Positions 27,782 through 37,800 of a stretch of DNA of 64,000 nt are shown here, piece by piece. The stretch spans positions 1 through 64,000 of the forward strand of contig BGKB01000015.1 in assembly GCA_003116975.1 (NCBI GenBank), in the 5' to 3' direction. Position 1 is the first letter of the stretch, and each line of letters opens with the position of its first letter. Origin of the DNA: Aurantiochytrium sp. KH105. Taxonomy: Eukaryota > Sar > Bigyra > Thraustochytrida > Thraustochytriidae. The position numbers and the translations under genes were made by a program. The notes under the pieces were generated by a model. That model did no database searches, was not told the DNA's origin, and saw only the letters and a list, made by a program, of their open reading frames with translations.

Positions 27782-30178
27782 ATGCAGCGTCGAAAAACGC
27801 ACGAGTTCCAGGTGCTAGAGAAATGGCTGCAAGAAATGCTCACCGATGACGTCTTTGCACCGCAGGCGAGGTCAGAAGCCGCACGAAAACGTCGCGAAGA
27901 CCTCGAACAACGCGCCAAACTCGCTCAAGCATGCATGTGTCCCCTTCTCGATCAAGCCAGCGCGTTGTCGCCAAAGCTTGGCTCCCTCCTGGAGAGAGTT
28001 TTCGAGCGACACACCAAAGTCGTAGACGACAGTCTCCGCGCTTATAGAGCGCAGCTGCGGAATACTGAAGAGCTTGCGGAACGCATGCAAAAGCTTGTCA
28101 CTTTTGCAGAGCGCCAGCTTCGAAGGGCAAAATTCAAGGCCGAACTCGCGACCGAGCGTGCAGCGACCTCCAAAGAGGAATGCGACGACACCATGGTCTC
28201 CATGCGTGTGTTGCGCGAAGAACATGCACAATTGCGGCAACAAGCAAACGACTACGCAAACGTGATTCAACGTATCAGCGATAACAGTGCTCAAGAGCTG
28301 GAGTGGAGCATTGCCGCCAGCTCAGACGCTGCTCTCGATGATGCCTTGTCGAACCTCGAGCAGGAGCAGCGTCGGAAAGTGAAAAGCTTGCGCGACCTCG
28401 ACAAGCTCGTCGCCAAACTTGGCATGGACCACTTGCAGGCCCTTTCCAACAACAATTTTCGCCTGCAAATGCCCTCCGCTGAAGTGGCATGTGCAACGGA
28501 CGCGACAGCTCCCCCGAGCGCCTTGGAGGCACTCGCAGAAGCACGCGGGCGTGTTTCACACGGAGGACCGGACCTTGACCCTCCTGTTGCCATCCCCAAG
28601 CGCTGGAGAATCGGCTGGAACATTCCCTTTGCGCTTCGCCAGCAAATGTCCACCTTTCAGGTCAACAAGCGAGTCCTGCAAATCGGACTTGCCCGCAAAC
28701 ACATTTATAGCATTTATGCAAGCCGTAACAACCCTATCAAAACCACTGGCGGAAAAGATGGCGCTCTGAATCAGAGCAAGTATTCTTCAACACGATCTGC
28801 GCAAGGGTCAAACGTCGCCGCGTCTACATCAGTGTCACTTTCCATCTGCACGCATCAATTCTTCTCTAATCTCTACGGCCTCGACAAGCTCACGGACTGG
28901 CACGTGACCGAATTACTTAATAGCGTGCAGCAGCACTCCCTCGATCCTCGTGTTGCTGTCTTTGGCTATCTCATTCGAATGATCCGCGAAGACGCCTTTT
29001 GCAAAACACGATCTGGACCTACATTATTGCCTGTCGGTACCTCATCTTCATCGGAAGCACGAGGCGCTTTATCGCGCATGGGCACCAAGAAGACTCGCTC
29101 GTGGACAAGAAAGGCTCTAACGAGTGAGGAAATTGAGCAAATTTCCTTTGACAGGGACGACCCAGCTGCGGTGGCCTTTCTCTTTGACCTTCTTGACAAG
29201 GTTGCAGAGATAGGCGAGATTGGCACGAGCGCCCTGCAGCCCTCTGAAGACGACCGCCCCGTTTTGCCGAGGACGCTCGCTCTCCAGATTGCTAGTGCGC
29301 ACATGCAGCAATGGAAAGTCGTCAACGCTGCTGATATTTTGCGCGCTATTGGCAGCATCATTCCGGTCGATCCTAAGAGCGGAAATTTCGGAGGCGCGTT
29401 GGGGACGCCAGCTGCAAAGTCGAGAGCCAAAGGTGCGCGAACTACTGTGAAGCAGGTCTCACTTGCATCAGGAAAAGGTTTCGTTGCAAAGGACCTCTCC
29501 ACGAGTTTGCCGCCCGCTGAAGCGTCCACAGCGCTCGATAACTATTCAGACAACACGAACGACACCGTCTCGGAGACATCGACAATCAGCCGAGGCGATG
29601 CAGATAGCATTGCCTATGTGGACCTTGACGAGGTCCTTTTGATCATTTTACAAGGATGGGTTGCACACGAACGGAGCTGGCAGGGCCGTCTGCGCGATGT
29701 CTTCCTCTCTTACTGCACCGTGAAAAAGTTTAGCTATGGGGGCGTTCAGACATGCACAGAGCTTTCCAAGGCTGACGTGGCAGCGCGAAAAGCGGTTCTT
29801 GAAGCAGACGAAAATAAGAATCAGGGTTACTTTACGGTCATGGACGTGGCAGGCTTTCGTGAAGCTATCCGTGCCCTTGGCTCGACGGCAAACAAGCGTC
29901 AAGCTGCGACTCTCTTCACCACGGCCCGGAATGGACTTGCAACGAGGCGGAAGATCCGTAGCGATGCCGTGTGGATTAAAGCGGCAAGCACACGTCCGGA
30001 GGACAAGGGACGTCCCTATTACATCAATCAACTCAGCAACGAACGAGTGTGGGACGAACGACCACTCTTTGACACAGAGATCGATGAGATCATGTCTGCA
30101 AATCCAGACTTTGAGATCGACCTGGATACATTTGTGCGCATCTCCATTCAGAATCGGTGGGATACGGCGGCAAGGTGA
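27782..30178 (+). CDS. Uncharacterised coiled-coil protein with EF-hand-like and WW-like C-terminal segments
   Basis: 798 residues, not recognised. The N-terminal ~210 residues are helical and charged, with coiled-coil character (about 80-210). The opening (FQVLEKWLQEML followed by an RAxLEQ-type helix) faintly recalls the TSNAXIP1 N-terminal family of ciliary proteins. A middle conserved-looking block (about 270-310, KRWRIGWNIPFALRQQ, then IYSIYASRNNP) precedes a helical block around 360-410 (SICTHQFFSNLYGLDKLTDWHVTE in part) that looks globular. The C-terminal third has a degenerate EF-hand-like loop (EADENKNQGYFTVMD, about 674-688) and a short WW-like segment (RPYYINQLSNERVWDER, about 742-758). 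Such domain mixes occur in axonemal proteins, but that role is only a guess. The ATG at 27782 is the first in frame. Confidence 0.75.
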   Translation: MQRRKTHEFQVLEKWLQEMLTDDVFAPQARSEAARKRREDLEQRAKLAQACMCPLLDQASALSPKLGSLLERVFERHTKVVDDSLRAYRAQLRNTEELAERMQKLVTFAERQLRRAKFKAELATERAATSKEECDDTMVSMRVLREEHAQLRQQANDYANVIQRISDNSAQELEWSIAASSDAALDDALSNLEQEQRRKVKSLRDLDKLVAKLGMDHLQALSNNNFRLQMPSAEVACATDATAPPSALEALAEARGRVSHGGPDLDPPVAIPKRWRIGWNIPFALRQQMSTFQVNKRVLQIGLARKHIYSIYASRNNPIKTTGGKDGALNQSKYSSTRSAQGSNVAASTSVSLSICTHQFFSNLYGLDKLTDWHVTELLNSVQQHSLDPRVAVFGYLIRMIREDAFCKTRSGPTLLPVGTSSSSEARGALSRMGTKKTRSWTRKALTSEEIEQISFDRDDPAAVAFLFDLLDKVAEIGEIGTSALQPSEDDRPVLPRTLALQIASAHMQQWKVVNAADILRAIGSIIPVDPKSGNFGGALGTPAAKSRAKGARTTVKQVSLASGKGFVAKDLSTSLPPAEASTALDNYSDNTNDTVSETSTISRGDADSIAYVDLDEVLLIILQGWVAHERSWQGRLRDVFLSYCTVKKFSYGGVQTCTELSKADVAARKAVLEADENKNQGYFTVMDVAGFREAIRALGSTANKRQAATLFTTARNGLATRRKIRSDAVWIKAASTRPEDKGRPYYINQLSNERVWDERPLFDTEIDEIMSANPDFEIDLDTFVRISIQNRWDTAAR

Positions 30179-30804
30179 CAAATTTTGCAGGTTTTTCTTT
30201 TTTCAGTGAAAAGGGCTGACGCGGAACTTGAAAGAGGAAGAGATAACCAAATAAAAAAAGGAGAGGAGAAAAATGTGTTTACCTCGCAAAAATGGTAATT
30301 CTTTCTTACACACATGCACACATTTGAAGAATACTAAAAAGAGATATTTCGCATGCTCTTGGATGTCAGACGACCATCCATCGGCGTCTGACTTGACTGC
30401 ATTTCCTCCGTTCTTCATAGAGTTCGCCTTTTTCAAAACAAATTCTTTCGCCACGGAAACGCGATGCGCCGCGGGAACCTGTATGCCATTTGCCGGTATG
30501 GCACACACAGTATTATTCTTGATCCGGAAAACGTCAAAGTATTCCCTTGGTCTCCCCGTGTCTCTCTCTCTTCTTTTACGACACGCATCGTGCTTGGCGC
30601 ATTGGTCACATTACGCCTTGAGCTTTGCTGACTAGAATTCGAGCAAGAAATCCTTTTGCAGTCAGGACAGAGGCACGGCGCGCGAAACGTGAACTGCACG
30701 CAGATAGTCCATCGTGATGTACTCGGTCATTGAAGAGGCCGTCGCATACGCTGCACCTTTTGTGCATCACTGCACCCTCCATCACCCCTCCCCGAAAAAT
30801 AGAT
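30179..30804. other. Intergenic between convergent 3' ends
   Basis: Shared 3' region of the coiled-coil gene (plus) and the importin-like gene (minus). AT-richer than its surroundings, with an AATAAA-like string near 30250. No gene seen. Confidence 0.6.
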
Positions 30805-33486
30805 TCAGCCAGCGAGACGCGAGATGAGAGCCTTGGCGGTAGCAAGCGCAAGCTGATAGTCCTGCGCGTTGCCATCGAAAGCGTCGAGGAGTGTGTCTTC
30901 ATTCTTGACTTCATCATCCGCGCCATCGAGCTCCGCGGGAAGGGCAAACCCCCAAAGGTCGTCATTGTCCTCAACGTCAGGCTCGCTCGAAGTGGCAGAC
31001 CATGTGAGACACTCTCGAAGAAAGGGCTTGACTGATGCATCAGTCCACACCTGTGGAGCATGCTGCGCGCAAAGGCAAAGAAAGGCGCCAAGAACGATGC
31101 CAACGGGAGAATCTGCACGTCCAGCCGAGGCAATCACGAACGCTACGAGGTCGGCAGGACTCTGCAAGGTCTGCAGTTGGAGCAACCAGGCCACATCTCC
31201 AACAGCCATACTTCCAAGGGCCACCTCGAGAAGGACCTCTTTGGAACACGGAAAACGCACAACATCCTTGCCAAGATTGGCCAGCAAGCCCGGCATGGAA
31301 GACATGCGCGCCGCCCGCAGACAGCACACGACCGCAGCAGAGTAGGCGGGCAAATCGTCGGCGCCTTGCTCACGTAGCCACACGAGACGACTCGCGACCT
31401 CAGCCGGCCGCACGCGCGCCACAACGCGCAGACACTCGGCCATGCATAGGAATCGATCTTCTGTAGCATTTTGCATCGTATTCGAGCCCAACGCCGAAGC
31501 CGACGGAGGAAGAGGCGGCGGAGGCGCAGCGTGTAACAGATCAAAAAGGGACAGCGCTTGCGCATGCAGACGACAGTCGACGTCGGCGCGGCAAATCTGG
31601 CCCGCGAGCGACGGGCTTGCCTCCGAGACCTGCTGTAGAAGATCCGTGACCCGGCGCGAAACGTGCAAGAGGATGCGACCGCAGGTCTGACTAAGCATGG
31701 GATCATTGCGAATGCCCAGGGACCACAGCCGAATGATGTAGCGAACAAGGTCTTGGCACGGTGCGCCAACAGGTACGCCGTTGGCAGTGTCGAGGGCGAC
31801 CTCGATCGCCTGGATGGCAATATGTGCTGTGTCTGGGGAACTTGACGAGAGAATGCCAACAAGGCCAACGAAGGCCTGCACGCCGCCGCGGCCGTCCATG
31901 AGGGCCCGCTCTCGTCGCAAAATCTGGCTAAAGGCCTGCGCCGCGTGTAAGCCGACGCCCGGAAGGAGGCCCCCACTCGTGATGGCTGCTTCGGCCATAC
32001 TTCGAAGAACGAGAGCGCGCTCGGCCGGCGTCGAAGCAGCATCGGGCCGACGCATACGCAACCATATGCACCAGAGAAGGCGAGCGTGCAAAAGAGGATC
32101 CAAATGCATTTGTGCGGCGAGGGCCTCGCACCAGAGATCGAGCGAGCGCATCAACTCTGCCGCACAAAGACTGTGAGCACCGTCATATGACTCCTCAAGG
32201 GTTGGCAACAGACAACCCGTGCACCAGAGCAGCGCCTCGACATCAAGCTCGCTGGCATGCTCCATGCGAATTGACGTGAGCTTTGCAGTGACTGGTTTGG
32301 GGGCGAATTCGTACAGGGACTCGAGGAGGCCGACGGCCGCATGACGTGGCTCGTTGAGCGCTGTCTCATCCTCGTGCACAGCTACGAATTCATTGGGGTC
32401 CTCGGTGAAGAGCACGCGAATGTCAGTGCGCAAGCGGCTCGCACGCAGTCCGAGTTCCACAAGTGGGCCCACATCGACATCCTGTCGGGTTTCGTCAATG
32501 AGCTCCTCCACCACATCACGCAAGATTTCGCACGCGACTGCAGCGGCGGCGACCGGGCCGCGTGGTTCGCCATCGTCCGAGTCATAGTTTACCGTCTCGT
32601 CCTTTTGTTCGTTCAGACCTCCGCTGGAGACTGCGCTAAGTGTATTGGTGGCGAGGGAGCTCGCGTCTTCGCGAAGCGAAGCGTTTTGACGAATGCTCCG
32701 ACGCTGCTTCCATACCGAGTGCACGAGGCGAAGCGCGTTGCAACGCGCAAAGAGCTGGACGTCCGGATGCGATGCGCAGCGTACCATGGTAGAGAGCCAC
32801 CAAGCGGGCAGCTCCGTGTTCGAGTGCATGAGGGCCGTGTTGGCCAGAAGCGTCATTGTTCGAGCGATGGCAGAGATGGTGAGTGATGCCGCGGCTGCGG
32901 CTGCGGCATCGTCGCAGCTGCTACTTGCAAGCGCGGTCTTAAAGAGCGGGGAGAGGCGCTGTGGCAGCGCGAGCTTTTTGCCGTCCACCGATTTCGACTG
33001 GATGGCGATGAGTTTGGCGCATTTCAGACAGCCCTTTCGTGTCTCGGCGGACGCTTCTGGCGAAGAGCCGAGAGCAACGAGGCCGTCGACCTTGGCGGCG
33101 ATCTCGGGTTCCGTCCCGCTCAGCGCCAGGTGCGAGACGAGCGCCGCGTTCGCCGCCCGAGCGCGGGCGTCGCGGCACCCGAGGGCGCCCCCGTTGACGA
33201 GCCTTGCCAGCACCTGGTCTGCGTCTCCCGGACGCACGGCGCGCCGTAGGGTCACGGCCGCGAGGAGCGCCTCGGGTCCTGCCTGCGCGGCGCGCGCGCG
33301 CTCCAGCACGAGCGCCAGCAGCGCCGCGAGCGCGCTCGTCTCGTCGTGCCTGGGTTCCGCGAGCGCCTGGGCCAGCGCCGCCTCCGCGCTCCGCCGCACC
33401 CCTGCATCCGCGGCCAGCGCCCCGCGCAGCGTGCGCAGGGCGCGCTCCGTGCTCCACGCGCCCGCGCCCGCGCCCGCGCCCTGCAT
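30805..33486 (-). CDS. Importin-beta family karyopherin, importin-9/Kap114-like
   Basis: About 893 residues from the ATG at 33486; the frame continues to a GTG at 33579 through a Gly/Arg-rich run that is likely 5' UTR. It is built almost entirely of HEAT-like helical pairs. The N-terminal block (AEAALAQALAEP) fits the importin N-terminal domain, although it is unusually Ala/Arg-rich. The block ending RVLFTEDPNEFVAVHEDETALNEPR (quoted in part: EDPNEFVAVHEDE), followed by an Arg/Ala helix, matches the importin-9 hallmark (W-x-x-D-P-N-x-F-V-x-D-E). Acidic C-terminal stretches precede a final helix. Importin-9 carries core histones and ribosomal proteins into the nucleus. It is divergent from the TOR gene with 1.3 kb between the starts. 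Family assignment is firm at the karyopherin level and moderate at the importin-9 level. Confidence 0.7.
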   Translation of the reverse strand: MQGAGAGAGAWSTERALRTLRGALAADAGVRRSAEAALAQALAEPRHDETSALAALLALVLERARAAQAGPEALLAAVTLRRAVRPGDADQVLARLVNGGALGCRDARARAANAALVSHLALSGTEPEIAAKVDGLVALGSSPEASAETRKGCLKCAKLIAIQSKSVDGKKLALPQRLSPLFKTALASSSCDDAAAAAAASLTISAIARTMTLLANTALMHSNTELPAWWLSTMVRCASHPDVQLFARCNALRLVHSVWKQRRSIRQNASLREDASSLATNTLSAVSSGGLNEQKDETVNYDSDDGEPRGPVAAAAVACEILRDVVEELIDETRQDVDVGPLVELGLRASRLRTDIRVLFTEDPNEFVAVHEDETALNEPRHAAVGLLESLYEFAPKPVTAKLTSIRMEHASELDVEALLWCTGCLLPTLEESYDGAHSLCAAELMRSLDLWCEALAAQMHLDPLLHARLLWCIWLRMRRPDAASTPAERALVLRSMAEAAITSGGLLPGVGLHAAQAFSQILRRERALMDGRGGVQAFVGLVGILSSSSPDTAHIAIQAIEVALDTANGVPVGAPCQDLVRYIIRLWSLGIRNDPMLSQTCGRILLHVSRRVTDLLQQVSEASPSLAGQICRADVDCRLHAQALSLFDLLHAAPPPPLPPSASALGSNTMQNATEDRFLCMAECLRVVARVRPAEVASRLVWLREQGADDLPAYSAAVVCCLRAARMSSMPGLLANLGKDVVRFPCSKEVLLEVALGSMAVGDVAWLLQLQTLQSPADLVAFVIASAGRADSPVGIVLGAFLCLCAQHAPQVWTDASVKPFLRECLTWSATSSEPDVEDNDDLWGFALPAELDGADDEVKNEDTLLDAFDGNAQDYQLALATAKALISRLAG

Positions 33487-34680
33487 CGCGCCCGCGCGGC
33501 GACCCGCTCCTCCGCCGCCGCCCCGCTCGAGGCCTCGCCGCGCGATGCCGCTTTGTTGGTTGGTTTCTTTCTTCGCCACTCGCTCGATTCTCCTCTCTTT
33601 CCTTTCCTTTCTTTCGCCTTTCCTTTCTTTTCGCTTTTCCTTTCTTGCTTCGTTTCTTGCTTTTCGTTTTCCCTTCGTTCACGTTCAAGAGCGAGTTCAA
33701 GTTGCTGACGACCAGCTCACGCGCTTCTCTTCCCTCTTTCCTGGATCGGTCTTCGGTTCCACCTCTCAGGTCCGCCGCTCCGCTGGTGAACATCGACCTC
33801 CCTGCGGTGACGCTGGTGCGCGCACGCATTGACATGGATCTTGATTTCTTGCCCGAAAGGCGCCGAAAGGCCGAAAACCGCGACAGCCAAGCGAAAGTCC
33901 TGTTTCGGAGATTGGCTGGCTCCCCGCAGCGCTTCGCGAATTCATCATCACCGTCCTCGTCATCATTTTCGGACACTTGCAAGTTCCTTTCTCTAATTCT
34001 GAAGCTTGCTGCATACGTCCAGCGTCACCATTCAGCCAGCCAAGCAACGAAGCAGCCAGTCAGCCCATCGGCAAAGACTTCAATCAGAACGACGAAGGAA
34101 GAGGAGAACTTGAAAAGAATGTTATGCATGCAACTAGCTAGCTCAGGCAGCTAGATCGCCGGCTCTACTTTTGCGTGGCAACGCCTTCGGGCGTCCAAGC
34201 TCGGCTCTTGAGCCAACTTTTCCTTGCGCGTGCAATGCTAGACCTAGGCTAGGCGCTTCCCTTGCAGCACGATGATCACACACTCTCAATCGATCGAAAA
34301 ATGCGTTGCGGAGATCGGGTTTGCCTGCTTTACTTTTTTTTGCAGCACAAGCGAGCACAAGCAGCAACAGCAGCGGAGGCTACGAAGGCAGCCAAATCAA
34401 AGAACCTACTGGGCGCGCCGCGCGCCAAAGAGCCTTCTCTGCCCGCGCGAGGGGCCTGACGCGGCGCGGCGCGCGGACCCGTCTGCCTGCCGCCGCCACA
34501 GGCCGGCGGCCCGAGTCTGCGCGGCGCGAGGCCTCGCCACGCCACACGCTGCCGAGAGGCGGAAATTTGCGCGAGCTTGCTCACTCGCTCGCCTCGCTCG
34601 CCTCGCTCACCCGGTCTCGAGACGTGACGAAAACGTGACGCGTAAGGCGTCGTCCGTCCGCGACCTCGTCCTCGTCCTCT

Positions 34681-34716
<36 letters not shown>

Positions 34717-34823
34717 AGCTGCAGCAACTACGCACGCGCTCTGCCTGACTCGCGACGCTGCGTCACGAGTGCAAGCAGGCAAGACCGCGCCGCTGAGCGG
34801 CAGCAACGAGCACGAAAACCACA
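33487..34823. other. Divergent promoter region between importin-9-like and TOR genes
   Basis: 1.3 kb. A long pyrimidine-rich tract (TTTCC/CTTT repeats, 33585-33685) lies just upstream of the importin-like gene on its sense-complement side, and a CTG repeat (34683-34715) lies about 110 bases upstream of the TOR start. Long ORFs across it are low-complexity and unsupported. Confidence 0.55.
34683..34715. repeat. CTG trinucleotide repeat in the TOR 5' region
   Basis: Eleven uninterrupted CTG units, then TAG-CTG-CAG. It lies upstream of the TOR ATG and would be in its 5' UTR or promoter. Confidence 0.9.
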
Positions 34824-37800
34824 ATGGCCGTGGCTGACCTCAGTGAGACGCTGCAGGCGCTGGGCAACGGGCCCGACGAAGCTACCCAGCTGGAGGCAGC
34901 GTGCCGTCTTCGCGAACTCGTCGAAGCTGAGCACCATGTACTGTCAAATGAGCAATTCGTCAAATTCATGAACGAGGTCTATGAGGGCATCTTCGTGCTC
35001 GTTTCCTCAGCTGACACCAGGCGGGTTCGAGGCGGCGTCTTAGCCATTCGAGAGCTCATCGAGATATCGTACGAAGAAAACGAGGTCAAGGTCATCCGCT
35101 TTGCAAACTACATTCGCATCGTTTTCCAGCAGCCCGAGGATCGTGTCGATGTCCACACACTCGTGCTCGCGGCGCTCAGCCTCGGCGCGCTCGCTCGCGC
35201 GGGCGGACCTCTTACGGTCGACTTTGTAGAGTTCGAGGTTAAGCGCGCCTTTGAATGGCTTCTCGCAGCCTCAGAGCTCGACGATACCTCCGTGGCCATG
35301 GGCAAGTCGGAGAACTCACAGCGCTTTACCATTTTTGCTCCTTTGGAGCACTCCAGGAAACCTCGCAAGACTGCAGACCCTGTTCTTTTGCGAAGGCGCA
35401 AAGTGGCAGCTATCCTCGTGCTTCGGGAGCTTGCATTGAATAGCCCCGTGCTGTTCATTTCACACGTGTCAACGGTGCTGGACCACATCCGAACTGGCCT
35501 CCACGATGACCGAGAATTTACGCGTACAGCAGCCATGCTCACCCTGCGCGCCTCGCTTGAGCTCATCCTTTTGAAAGACTCACGCCTCTGCGTTCAGTGG
35601 TACTACAAGGTTTTTGAAATCGCGCGTCTCGGTTTTGCGCAGGGCAAAGCGGCGACAATCCATGGCTCCCTTCTCACGCTCGGCGAGCTTCTGAACCATT
35701 CAGGGCGATTTATGATCCCACGTTTCGCAGAATGCTGCGAGACCGTGCTAAAGTACCGCGACTACAAGCGCGACGCCCTTGTGCGGCGCACTGTGATCCG
35801 TCTGCTTCCCGAGCTCGCTTGTTATTGCCCAGATGCCTTTGTACGCAGCTACCTTGAAATTTGCATCCAACACCTTTTCTCGGCAGTGGAGAAGAAGTCA
35901 GAACGCGACGCGGCATTCGTTGCTCTGGGCAAGCTCGCCATCGCGGTCACGTATCAAATTCTACCATACCTGCCAGAAATTATGCTCCGCGTCAGAGAAG
36001 GGCTCTCGCCGGATGCTCTCGGCGTCCCACGAGCCACGAACGAACCCTCGCGCCAGGCAAAGGCGCTGAGTCGTCCTGAAATGCAATCCGAGGCAGCCGC
36101 GCGGGAGGCGCTGGGCGTCACCGATCTCACCACAGACGGATCGAGGACTCATTACGAGGCAACGCTCGCTTGCGTCTCGATGCTCTCGCAAGCTGTAGGC
36201 CCTGCACTTCTCGAACACAACATGGCGAACGGACTCTTGGGGGAAATGTTTGGAAATGGGCTGAGCGCTCCGCTTATCGACGCCGTGACAGATTTACAAC
36301 GCCGCATCCCATCCTTGCGTGAACTCATCATGTCACACCTCCTCCACAGCCTCTCTTATACGCTTTCCGGGTGCCCGTTTCGCGCGCCACCCGGAGGTGG
36401 CGTGCTCGAGGCCACAACGTTTTCGCATCTCGACATGATCGAAGCCCTCGAGGCCAGAATACCAGGCCCTCGAAGCGGCGTGCAATACCGTGTTGCAGGA
36501 CCGGTGTCGCACGCCATCACGCTCACAAGTTCAACACTTGGCGAGGACGATGCTCTCGCGCGTCTCAACTGGCCGACCGAGCAGTCACCTGCGCAGGCTT
36601 CGCCTCATTCAGCCTCATATTTTCTCTTTTTCGCAGGAGGGGTGCAGCGTCGTGCTGCAGGCTCAGGCGCGCCGCCAGGGTCAGCGGCGTCTGTTGTGGA
36701 TCATCATGGGTCGTATCCTGCGCAGACCCACCCGCATTATCACCACCACTTTCAAAGTCCGAGTCACCCGCACCAATACGGTCTCAGCGCAGATTTATCA
36801 ATAGGAAACGGATCGGGTGTCGCCAGCAACAGCAGCAGCAGCAGCAATAGCAACAGCTACGGAGCCACCAATACCTTTGTCGGAGGACGTGCTCGATCTA
36901 TGCGTCAGCGAAGGCTCATCTTGCTCGCGCTCCAGACGCTGCGTAAATTTGATTTTTGCGCAGTCAATCTCCTTCCCTTCCTTCACAACAGTGTCATTCC
37001 ATACATGGACGACTCGGATCCACTCATTCGCAAGGAAGTTGCCCTCACCTGTGGAGCTCTTCTTGCGCCATTGTCCAAGCCTGACTCCGAATCAAGTTCG
37101 CGACTTGACAATTGGGGCGTTAGCGCGAAACTGACCTCCGAAGGCGTTCGCCGTCTTTTGATGCTAGGCGTCTCGGATCCGGAGCCAGCCATTCGCGCAG
37201 CCGTGCTCACCTGCCTCAAGGAAAATGACCGCTTTGATGATTTCCTCATCCACGAAGACACTCTGCAGGCTTTATTTGTGGCGCTCCATGATGAAGACTT
37301 TTATGTGCGTCGAATCGGTATGGCCGTTGCTTCGCGCTTGTCGCCGCGCAACCCAGCCCTCATCTATCCTGCCGTGCGTAAGTGTATCTTGGCTGCCATG
37401 GCACAGCTGCGATTTTCCCCAACACAAAATCAGCGCGAAGAAGGCGCAGTTATTCTTCTTGGCGACGTTGTGGCTGGCTTTAACCGCTCGCGGCTCATGA
37501 AGGGCGGCTCGAGCCATGCCACGCCCCTCATCTCGCCTATCATCGTCCCGCTCATCAGAATCCTGCTCACCAAGCTCCGTGATGCGCGCAACACAATGTC
37601 CACGGCCATCCTCCGCACGCTGGGTGAGGTGGCCTCGATGCACGGCGTCGACATGCGCGATTACATGTCTGATCTACTGCCCTTGACCATTGACATTTTG
37701 CAGGATCAAGGCTCCCCGGACAAGCGGCGCTGGGCACTTTGGATGCTCGGTCAGCTGGTGAGAAGCACAGGTCTCGTCATCACTCCGCTTCTCGAGTACC

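Noticed and set aside
33204-34154. 316- and 379-residue plus-strand ORFs opposite and upstream of the importin-like gene
   Set aside because: Low-complexity Arg/Ala/Pro then Phe/Leu/Ser runs from GC-rich and pyrimidine-rich DNA; antisense to a karyopherin.
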